Origin: Alphaproteobacteria bacterium
GTDB taxonomy: Bacteria > Pseudomonadota > Alphaproteobacteria > UBA9219
Direction: 5' to 3'
Length of the DNA stretch: 12,608 nt
Assembly: GCA_028693775.1 (NCBI GenBank)
Contig: JAQUUS010000018.1
Location: forward strand, 1 to 12,608
The notes below the pieces were generated by a model that saw only the letters and a list, made by a program, of their open reading frames with translations, was not told where the DNA came from and made no database searches. Of this stretch, positions 1-6,461 are shown piece by piece (positions within the stretch are counted from its first letter, which is position 1; each line of letters opens with the position of its first letter). A program made the translations under genes and the position numbers.

Positions 1-1
1 G

Positions 2-1015
2 AACGTTCTCGGCAAAATGGCGCTGACGGCGCTTGCCCTGGTTGGCGGCGCGTCTGTTGGGCGCGAAGGTCCGACCGTGCAGGTGGGCGCGGGTTTGCTT
101 TACCTTGCCGGCATTCACGGAAGGATCGACGCAGGCCTTTGCCGTAGCCTGATTCTGGCCGGCGCTGCGGCGGGAGTCGCCGCAGCCTTCAATACGCCCT
201 TGGCGGGGATTGTGTTTGCCATTGAGGAAATGGCGCGCGCCTTCGAGCAAAAGCACAACAGCGTCGTTTTGACGGCGATCATCTTTGCGGGCGCATCCTC
301 GCTTTCGATTTTAGGCAACTATAGCTACTTTGGATATGCCAACGGGAATTTTGTTTTATCGCGCGATTTTCTGGCCATCATGGCGCTTGGCGTTGGCGGC
401 GGCGTTCTAGGCGGCGTGTTTTCCCGCTTGCTCGTGGACGGCGGTGCACGTTTTTATAATTTCTGTAGAACGAATGGGCTTGGCCATCCTGCCGTGTTCG
501 GGGCGGTTTGCGGGCTCACGATTGCGCTTCTCGGACTGGCGACGCACGATGCGACTTATGGGTCCGGATATATGCAAGCCAAGGCTTTCCTCTATGGGCA
601 GGCCCACGGATCGTGGCTTTATACGATTGCAAAAATGTTTGCGACAGCCATTTCGGGGTTCAGCGGAATGCCGGGCGGTATTTTCTCGCCGAGCCTTTCG
701 GTGGGGGCCGCTCTCGGCGCATCGTCGGCGTCGTGGTTCCCAATGACGCCTGTGGAAGGAATGGTGATTTTGGGCATGACCGCCTATTTTGCCGGAGTAA
801 CCCAGGCGCCAATCACCGCGTTCATCATCGTTCTAGAAATCACGGGAGGCGAGTCCCTTCCTGTGCCGTTGATTGCGACGGCCGTTATCGCGGCGCGCCT
901 GAGCCGTCGGATTTGCCCCGTCTCCCTGTACCATGCGCTGGCAAAGGATTTTGTAAATCAGGTCAAACGGGATTTTCCCCGTCGACCGGCCAAACCCGCT
1001 CCTACGGCAGTTTGA
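2..1015 (+). CDS. ClC-family chloride/proton exchanger, 5'-truncated
   Basis: This is the C-terminal part of a ClC channel/transporter. The reading frame is open from base 2 and the true start lies left of the window. Counting from the Met at base 17, the signature GREGP is at residues 16-20, with the gating glutamate at 17. FNTPLAG-x5-EE lies at about 58-71, and the glutamate pair matches the position of the internal proton glutamate of E. coli ClC. GMPGGIFSP is at 217-225, and PVSLY at 301-305 supplies a plausible chloride-coordinating tyrosine. Keeping both glutamates suggests a 2Cl-/H+ exchanger of the inner membrane rather than a passive channel (inference from the family). The protein ends about 28 residues after the Tyr helix, so there are no C-terminal CBS domains. 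Its 3' end overlaps the convergent antiporter gene by 14 bp. I see no terminator. Confidence 0.93.
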   Translation, partial: NVLGKMALTALALVGGASVGREGPTVQVGAGLLYLAGIHGRIDAGLCRSLILAGAAAGVAAAFNTPLAGIVFAIEEMARAFEQKHNSVVLTAIIFAGASSLSILGNYSYFGYANGNFVLSRDFLAIMALGVGGGVLGGVFSRLLVDGGARFYNFCRTNGLGHPAVFGAVCGLTIALLGLATHDATYGSGYMQAKAFLYGQAHGSWLYTIAKMFATAISGFSGMPGGIFSPSLSVGAALGASSASWFPMTPVEGMVILGMTAYFAGVTQAPITAFIIVLEITGGESLPVPLIATAVIAARLSRRICPVSLYHALAKDFVNQVKRDFPRRPAKPAPTAV

Positions 1016-2240
1016 GCAGTTTTTTCAGCGAAGGCTTGAACGTCAATCCCTGAACGAGGATCGAGAACAAGACGACCATATAAGTCAGGGATACGAGAAT
1101 GTTTTTCTCGGGACCTTCGGGAAGCGACAGGGCCATGGCGACGGGAAGGCCGCCGCGCAAACCGCCCCATGTAAGAAGGAAGATGTTTCCTTTCTCACCG
1201 CGCTTGCTGAGCCTGAAAAGAACCGTCGGTGCGGCGATGCTTACAAAACGCCCGATCAGTGTCGCAGCGATAGCGACAAGCCCCAGCGCAACGTAGGTCC
1301 CGGTTACGCTGATGGCGATGATCTCAAGGCCTATCAAAACAAACAGAACGGCATTGAGGATTTCGTCAATAAGCTCCCAAAAGAGGTCCAGCCGTTCGCG
1401 TGTCCTTTGGGACATGCCGAAAAGCCGTCCGTGATTGCCGATAAAAAGCCCGGCGGTTACCATGAAAATAGGCGCCGAAACGTGCGCGTGCTCGGCCAGA
1501 ACGTAGCCGCCTGTCACAAGGGCAAGGGTCAGCAGAACTTCGACCTTGTATTCGTCGATGGATTTCAGCATGCGGTAGGTGATCCAGCCGAAGAAAAGCC
1601 CTAGCGCGGCGCCGCCGATAACTTCGTCGAGGAAAAGAAGAATGGTGTCCGTCGGAGTCGAGCCGTGCGCGTTCGTGAGTAGGCCGAGAATTGTCATGAA
1701 GGCGACGACGCCGATGCCGTCGTTAAAGAGGCTTTCGCCGCCAATCTTGGTGTACAGCTGTTTGGAGATGCCCGCATCCTTGAGGATAGCCAAAACGGCG
1801 ATAGGATCCGTCGGGGCAATGAGTGCGCCAAACAAGAGCGCATGAAGATAAGATATGTTCAGCCCAAAGGCGCCCGCAGCGGTCCACACGAACGTGCCTG
1901 TAACGACAGTGGCGATCATCACGCCAACGGTCGCAAGAATGGCGACGGGTTTTTTGACGCTTTTCAGATCTGCGAGATCGATGTGCAGCGCGCCAGCAAA
2001 AAGAAGGAAAGACAGCATTCCGTGTAGCAAAACGCCCGGAAAGTCGATCCGGCCGACGAATGAATCGATGGTGTTCGGATCGAGAACGCCCGTTTTGCTC
2101 AAAAAAGTTGCGATGAGAGTTCCCGCGACGGACAGTCCCATAAGCCCCACAGTCGAAGAAAGCTTGAGATACCTGTAGTTAAGGTAGCCGCATAAAGCGG
2201 TCATCGTCATGATGATCGCAATAATTTCAAAAACGCTCAT
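1002..2240 (-). CDS. CPA1-type Na+(K+)/H+ antiporter (NhaP-like)
   Basis: A 412-residue, almost wholly hydrophobic protein with roughly 12 predicted membrane segments and no long C-terminal regulatory domain. Family marks are visible: APTDPIAV at 142-149 (Thr-Asp-Pro of the unwound helix), GESLFNDGIG at 168-177 (Asn-Asp ion-binding pair at 173-174), GRF at 330-332 (the conserved Arg) and GGLRGGLPVA at 359-368. It should exchange cytoplasmic Na+ or K+ for protons across the inner membrane. The ion cannot be told from sequence. The ATG at 2240 has an AGGA ribosome site (2247-2250) six bases upstream. It is the last gene of the operon, 15 bp after the otsB stop, which suggests co-expression with trehalose synthesis in salt or osmotic stress. 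Its stop codon lies inside the end of the convergent ClC gene. Confidence 0.93.
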   Translation of the reverse strand: MSVFEIIAIIMTMTALCGYLNYRYLKLSSTVGLMGLSVAGTLIATFLSKTGVLDPNTIDSFVGRIDFPGVLLHGMLSFLLFAGALHIDLADLKSVKKPVAILATVGVMIATVVTGTFVWTAAGAFGLNISYLHALLFGALIAPTDPIAVLAILKDAGISKQLYTKIGGESLFNDGIGVVAFMTILGLLTNAHGSTPTDTILLFLDEVIGGAALGLFFGWITYRMLKSIDEYKVEVLLTLALVTGGYVLAEHAHVSAPIFMVTAGLFIGNHGRLFGMSQRTRERLDLFWELIDEILNAVLFVLIGLEIIAISVTGTYVALGLVAIAATLIGRFVSIAAPTVLFRLSKRGEKGNIFLLTWGGLRGGLPVAMALSLPEGPEKNILVSLTYMVVLFSILVQGLTFKPSLKKLLKLP

Positions 2241-2255
2241 AAAGGTTCCTTCCGT

Positions 2256-2966
2256 CTACCGGTCTGCTTGTTGTTTCAGCCAGTCGCGTACAGATTGGGG
2301 GGATTCAAAACGGTCTCCATCGTATTCGCTTCCGACCCAAACGCCAACGCCGCCGTTTTGGCGACAGAAATCTATCGCATCGGCGTCGACGGCGTCGTCG
2401 CCGATAAAAACGAGGGTTCGTCCGGAAAAAGGAGCGTTTTGCAAAAAGCGCCGCAAGGCAAAGACCTTGTCTCGTCCAAGCAAGGCGATTTCAAAAACCA
2501 TCTTGCCTTCGACGAGGCTCAGTTTATCGCAAAACGGAGCTAAAAGTTCGTTCAGCTGTTTACTCAGAAAGGGCTTTGCCTTTGGCGCTTTGCGGTAATG
2601 AACGGCCAGAGAATAAGTTTTATCTTCGATAATGACCCCCGGAATGTCCGCGAAGGCGGCTTTTATTCCCGTCGAGAGAGCGTCAGGAAGAGGATCGGCC
2701 GTTTCGATGTTGCTGTTTGCAGAAAGCCGTAATTCTGCGCCGTGAGACCCCGCAGCAGGAAGTTTGAGGGGGCGGAAAAGATCGTCGACATTCGCAAGGC
2801 TGCGGCCGGTGATCAAGGCCAGCGCGCCGTTCATCTTCTTCGATAGCCGTTCGAGCGTCTGAAGCAATGACGGTGGCACAATCACGCTTTGCGGCGTTTC
2901 GGCGATGTCGAGAAGCGTGCCGTCAATGTCGAGAAACAGCGCGTCGTTGTGGACATTCAGCTGCAT
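2256..2966 (-). CDS. otsB: Trehalose-6-phosphate phosphatase
   Basis: A 236-residue HAD-superfamily phosphatase matching OtsB in length and layout. It removes phosphate from trehalose-6-phosphate in the cytoplasm, the second step of the OtsA-OtsB route. Motif I is DIDGT at 13-17, with nucleophile Asp13 and acid/base Asp15. Motif II is ITGRS at 52-56. The substrate-side motif GSHGAE is at 73-78, a Lys follows in GRDK (167), and the last motif is GDDAVDADA at 189-197. The usual form of that motif is GDDxTDE, so the Thr and Glu are replaced here, but the metal-binding Asp residues remain. It starts 6 bp after the glycosyltransferase stop, and GAGG at the stop junction is the likely ribosome site, only three bases from ATG, suggesting translational coupling. 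Confidence 0.93.
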   Translation of the reverse strand: MQLNVHNDALFLDIDGTLLDIAETPQSVIVPPSLLQTLERLSKKMNGALALITGRSLANVDDLFRPLKLPAAGSHGAELRLSANSNIETADPLPDALSTGIKAAFADIPGVIIEDKTYSLAVHYRKAPKAKPFLSKQLNELLAPFCDKLSLVEGKMVFEIALLGRDKVFALRRFLQNAPFSGRTLVFIGDDAVDADAIDFCRQNGGVGVWVGSEYDGDRFESPQSVRDWLKQQADR

Positions 2967-2972
2967 CGGCCT

Positions 2973-3767
2973 CTAAACCTTGGGAAGCCACCCAAGCGGC
3001 CTTTCCATATCCAGCGGGAACCCGAGCTTCTGATGAACCTTGTGCTTTTCGGCAGGGGATAACGCTTTCCACCAGTTCACAATCTCGGACATGTCATAGT
3101 GCGACTTGGCTTCCGGCGGCGGCATTTCGCCAGCTTTCAGATATTCTCCGTTCCAGTTCGACACATAGTTGAGGGTCGTTGGGCCGTTAACGGCAAATTT
3201 CAGCTTCTGGTAAACCAGCAATCCATAATAAACGCGGTCGCAAATCTTGGCCAGAACGGGCCCTTGCATCATATATTGGGAAATCGTGTGAAAAGCGCCC
3301 GGCAGCAGGAAAAAGCAATTGCGGTCCACATGCTGTTCGACGGGTTCTTCTTCGATGGGAACGATTTCGCCGCCCAAATTCACGAAGCGCCGTTTACAGA
3401 CGACAAAGTCGATGCCCGGATTGTTTTCCGCCGTTTCGAGACAGGCCGCCATATGGCCGGGATCGAGATAGCAGTCGGCATCGAGGAAATAGATCGCATC
3501 GCAGCCATCTGCGATAGCCTGCATCGCGCCCAGCGTCAGAGGCGTGTTGCCCATATCCTTGTGCGGAAAGTCGAGAACCATATGGCGTCTGATTCCCGCC
3601 GTGTCGATCCAGCTTTGCGGAAAACCATCCGACACGAGATAGTGATGAATCTCGGCCTTCTTCGTTTCCGACGCGAAGGCTTGTTTTTTGACGCTATCGA
3701 TGCAGGCGAGGATCGTCGATTGGGGCTCTTTAAAATAAGGGGTAACGACGCCTATCCTTTTTATCAT
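2973..3767 (-). CDS. Family 2-type glycosyltransferase inside the trehalose operon
   Basis: A 264-residue soluble GT-A glycosyltransferase. The N-terminus IGVVTPYFKEP (5-15) is the nucleotide-sugar-binding strand of GT2-like enzymes, and FLDADC at 94-99 holds the DxD metal/nucleotide motif (Asp96, Asp98). There are no membrane helices or signal peptide, so it should act in the cytoplasm or at the membrane face. I chose the ATG at 3767 over the longer in-frame ATG at 3791 because it forms an ATGA overlap with the otsA stop and has AGGA (3775-3778) seven bases upstream. Neither donor nor acceptor can be read from the sequence. Lying between otsA and otsB, it may modify trehalose or make a second compatible solute or glycoconjugate (inference). 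The GT-A fold call is firm and the role is unknown. Confidence 0.88.
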   Translation of the reverse strand: MIKRIGVVTPYFKEPQSTILACIDSVKKQAFASETKKAEIHHYLVSDGFPQSWIDTAGIRRHMVLDFPHKDMGNTPLTLGAMQAIADGCDAIYFLDADCYLDPGHMAACLETAENNPGIDFVVCKRRFVNLGGEIVPIEEEPVEQHVDRNCFFLLPGAFHTISQYMMQGPVLAKICDRVYYGLLVYQKLKFAVNGPTTLNYVSNWNGEYLKAGEMPPPEAKSHYDMSEIVNWWKALSPAEKHKVHQKLGFPLDMERPLGWLPKV

Positions 3768-6112
3768 TTTTCTTTCCTTTTCGAGGGCCATCCTATGAGA
3801 TTCTGAAGAGGATTTAAGCTCTTTTTCTCTGAAATATCGTCTGCGGCGCGGTCGCTTCTGTCTCCGGGGAGATTGATAACGGACGGCGAAAGATTTTCGC
3901 TGTATGTCCGGTCGACGAGCGTCTCGATGTGCTTGCGTTTGCGGATGCGGGCGGCATCGAACAGGATGCGGGCGGCCCAGTAGAAAACGTTATTGTCGCT
4001 GACGATTTCGCGCATCAGTCGCATGCGTTCTTTTTGTTCGGGCTTGGGCATCAACAAGGCGCGATTGATGGCGTCGGCCATGCCTTTGTTGTCGTAAGGA
4101 TTGACCAAAAGCGCTTCCGGCAATTCTTTCGAAGCGCCTGCAAACGAACTGAGGATAAGCACGCCGGTTTCGTTTTCGCGCGAGGCGACGAATTCTTTTG
4201 CGACGAGGTTCATGCCGTCATGAAGGCTGCTGACGACGCAAACGTCTGCGGCGCGGAAGAGCCTGAACACTTCGTCGAACTCATGATGCTGGATGATAAG
4301 AACGATCGGCTTGTAAGAGCCGGTCCCGAATTCCTTATTGATTTCTTCCGCCAGTTCAAGGGCGTCGTGCTGAATGTCTTTATAGGCGGCCAAACGGCTC
4401 CGCGTCGGCGCCGCAGCCTGAATGAACGTAAATTTACCGCGCCATTCCGGATGATTTTGCAGCAGATAGCGAATGGCCTGAAAGCGGTCGAGCAACCCCT
4501 TTGTATAATCGAAGCGTTCGACGCCAACGCCGATCAGGGCGTTTTCGGGCAGGTCGTATTGTTTCAGAATTTCTGCACGGCAGTCGGCTGAGTTCGGAAC
4601 CTCGCTTAGTCCTGCGGGCGGCCATGCGATGGAAATGGGGTAGGGGCGAACGAGCGTCGATTGTCCCTCGATGGTGATCATCGGTTGTTCGCGATCGATA
4701 TGGCTTTCGAGGAACCGCTCGACGGTATCGAGGAAGTTCTGGCAATGGAACTGGGTGTGGAATCCCAGAATGGAGCTCCCCAAAAGGCCCCTCAAAATTT
4801 CTTCGCGCCACGGGCAGATGCTGAAAACTTCCGGATTGGGCCAGGGAATATGCCAGAACGTCAGGATCGTGGCGTCGGGAAGCCGTTCGCGGATATAGAG
4901 GGGAAGCAGGGCAAAATGATAGTCCTGCACCAGAACGACGGGATTCTTGCTTTTCGCCTGTTCGACGATGGCGTCCGCGAATTTGCGATTGACGTCTTTG
5001 TAGGCCTGCCAGTCCGATTCCCTGAACGTCGGGCGGACAAACGCAATATGGCACAAAGGCCACAAGCCCTCGTTGGCAAGGCCATAATAATATCCGTCTT
5101 CGTCTTCCTGAGTCAGCCAGATGCGGCGCAATGTGTATTCGGGCTTTTCCGGAGGAACGGCGATGCAGTCTTTCTCGTCGACCACGGACTTGTCGGCCGA
5201 CCCGCTGCCGTGTGCGACCCACGTTCCGTTGCAGGCTTTGATAATCGGTTCCAGAGCGGTCACCAGCCCGCTGGCCGGGCGTTTCACGACGATTTTGTCA
5301 TCGGATTGCTCGTGGATATAAGGTTCGCGGTTCGAAACGACAATCAGTTCGGCGCCCGGCAGTTCCTTTTCAAGAAGCCGTTTCAGTGTTTGCGGCGACC
5401 AGGAAACCTTGATGTTTTCGAGCTGATATTTATCGGCGCGCATTTCGCGGAGCATTTGGCGCACTTCCCTGACGATGGGCCAGAATTCCCTCGGCAGCTT
5501 TCGCGAAGAGCGGGAGTCCGGTTCATTGAGGTAAAGCCGGAACCGTCCAAGCCAGGTGCGCAGGGTCAAGCGGGTCGTAAGGATCGTAATGACCGAAGCG
5601 ATCAGCGAAAAAGAGATGAGGAACAGAACGAGGTAAAGCTTGACGGCGTCGGTTCTCCTGACGCTGAATGTAAGATCGTGAAGAACGACAAAACGGGCTT
5701 TCTGGTTTCCTGCGACGTTGACAGGGTAGGACCCAATAAGGACGGCATTCTTCTCGGTTTTCAGAACGCTGTACTCGGGAGCGTCTTTTTCGACCTGCGG
5801 GCATTCGACGTTTTTGGGCCAAAGGCTGCTTTTCAGGAGAAATTTTCCGTTCAGAGCGCAAAGGCCGGTGCCCAGAACCCGTTCATCACTTGCCAGTTGG
5901 TTGAACCGTTTTTTGAGAGCCGCTTCTTTTCCACTATCGGTGGCAAGGCGTTCGGACAACTCGTCCTCCACGGAATGAAAGATCAATTCCGAGCGGAGCT
6001 CCACGTCTTTCCTGAACCAGCCTGATACGAGCTCTTCGGCAACCGGCGTTGCCAGAACACCCAAAGAGACCAGACCCAGCAGGAGACATAATATAAAGCG
6101 CATAGCGATCAT
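3764..6112 (-). CDS. otsA: Trehalose-6-phosphate synthase with N-terminal membrane/sensor-like region
   Basis: About 782 residues, much longer than the roughly 470 of E. coli OtsA. From residue 255 on it is a GT20 synthase making trehalose-6-phosphate from UDP-glucose and glucose-6-phosphate: SNREP (260-264), YYYGLANEGLW (341-351), QDYH (396-399), ERFDYTKG (532-539; Arg533 and Lys538 match the UDP-binding pair), PTRSR (569-573) and HDGMNLVAKE (631-640). Ahead of it are a helix at about 4-23, a polar stretch of about 130 residues with Cys85 and Cys104, a second helix at about 159-180 and a charged linker. This predicts inner-membrane tethering with an extracytoplasmic domain. GTG at 6121, ATG at 6112 and ATG at 6103 are all possible starts and none has a good ribosome site. 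I list the first ATG. The 6103 start gives an MRF... beginning that I associate with homologues. It is the first gene of the operon. Confidence 0.94.
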   Translation of the reverse strand: MIAMRFILCLLLGLVSLGVLATPVAEELVSGWFRKDVELRSELIFHSVEDELSERLATDSGKEAALKKRFNQLASDERVLGTGLCALNGKFLLKSSLWPKNVECPQVEKDAPEYSVLKTEKNAVLIGSYPVNVAGNQKARFVVLHDLTFSVRRTDAVKLYLVLFLISFSLIASVITILTTRLTLRTWLGRFRLYLNEPDSRSSRKLPREFWPIVREVRQMLREMRADKYQLENIKVSWSPQTLKRLLEKELPGAELIVVSNREPYIHEQSDDKIVVKRPASGLVTALEPIIKACNGTWVAHGSGSADKSVVDEKDCIAVPPEKPEYTLRRIWLTQEDEDGYYYGLANEGLWPLCHIAFVRPTFRESDWQAYKDVNRKFADAIVEQAKSKNPVVLVQDYHFALLPLYIRERLPDATILTFWHIPWPNPEVFSICPWREEILRGLLGSSILGFHTQFHCQNFLDTVERFLESHIDREQPMITIEGQSTLVRPYPISIAWPPAGLSEVPNSADCRAEILKQYDLPENALIGVGVERFDYTKGLLDRFQAIRYLLQNHPEWRGKFTFIQAAAPTRSRLAAYKDIQHDALELAEEINKEFGTGSYKPIVLIIQHHEFDEVFRLFRAADVCVVSSLHDGMNLVAKEFVASRENETGVLILSSFAGASKELPEALLVNPYDNKGMADAINRALLMPKPEQKERMRLMREIVSDNNVFYWAARILFDAARIRKRKHIETLVDRTYSENLSPSVINLPGDRSDRAADDISEKKSLNPLQNLIGWPSKRKEK

Positions 6113-6182
6113 TTGTGGCACAATATGGAGGGAACGGCCTTTTGATGCAAGAATGCGTTTTTTCTGTGGCAGAAAACTCTAT

Positions 6183-6286
6183 TTTATAATGAGAAACAAT
6201 TAGTTAGTTATTCGCGGTGTTTCGGAAATATCCTTACCCATTCATGGGGCAAAACCATCCCCATGCCTGAGAGTGAGCGGTGTTTC
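6183..6286 (-). promoter_or_regulatory. Putative otsA promoter region with phased direct repeats
   Basis: Reading toward otsA, a TATAAA-like -10 lies at 6183-6188 with no convincing -35. The 10-mer GAAACACCGC (minus strand) occurs at 6214-6223 and again at 6277-6286, exactly 63 bp apart, about six helical turns. Between the copies, CATGGGG (6243-6249) and CCCCATG (6259-6265) form a perfect 7-bp inverted repeat with a 9-base spacer. The nearer copy would be centred at about -42 if transcription starts near 6176, where many activators bind. I found no GGAAC...CGTT general-stress (EcfG) signature on the correct strand. A 10-mer repeat in a few hundred bases can arise by chance, so this is suggestive only. 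Confidence 0.35.
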
Positions 6287-6313
6287 CAAAAAAACGTGTA
6301 AAAACAAATGGAT

Positions 6314-6367
6314 AAAAATATTAACCAAAACCCGGTTTTAGAGCTTTTTGTGAGAAAGAGGTTTTGG
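6314..6367 (-). terminator. Possible terminator or alternative hairpins after the MEMO-AMMECR1 gene
   Basis: CCAAAACC at 6325-6332 pairs perfectly with GGTTTTGG at 6360-6367 across a 27-base loop. In a minus-strand transcript the stem is followed by a T-rich run (6314-6324). The same arm can instead pair with GGTTTT at 6334-6339, giving a 13-bp near-palindrome. The stem is AT-rich and the loop long, so termination is uncertain. The rest of the 340-bp stretch between otsA and the MEMO-AMMECR1 stop is AT-rich, with no gene that I can support. Confidence 0.3.
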
Positions 6368-6461
6368 GGGGCCTTTAAAAATCTTGTAACCGTTTGATTC
6401 GAAAAGATTGTTTTTTATTTATGTTCTTTCCTGTCCGGCGGTTTCCTTGTGGAAAAGGAGC

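Noticed and set aside
508..1053. A 181-codon open frame overlapping the ClC gene in another + frame
   Set aside because: The ClC frame carries all family motifs; this one is rich in Arg, Gly and Ser, typical of an off-frame translation.
3768..3791. The longer start (ATG at 3791) of the glycosyltransferase
   Set aside because: The downstream ATG at 3767 has a well-placed AGGA and the ATGA overlap with otsA, and the family's first strand begins right after it.
3099..3806. A 235-codon open frame on the + strand opposite the glycosyltransferase
   Set aside because: Antisense shadow of a gene with clear GT-A motifs and an ATGA-coupled start. No recognisable domain.
4661..6025. A 454-codon open frame on the + strand opposite otsA
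   Set aside because: It lies entirely antisense to the otsA reading frame with its intact catalytic motifs. Its translation has the charged, low-hydrophobicity look of a complementary-strand shadow and shows no family motif.
6131..6159. GGAAC...CGTT resembling an alphaproteobacterial EcfG general-stress promoter
   Set aside because: It is on the + strand, pointing away from otsA, and the spacer is 20 bases, longer than the usual 16-17.
6145..6189. A 14-codon + strand mini-ORF upstream of otsA with GGAGGG in front
   Set aside because: GGAGGG is 12 bases from the ATG, too far for a good ribosome site, and there is no + strand gene downstream for it to control.
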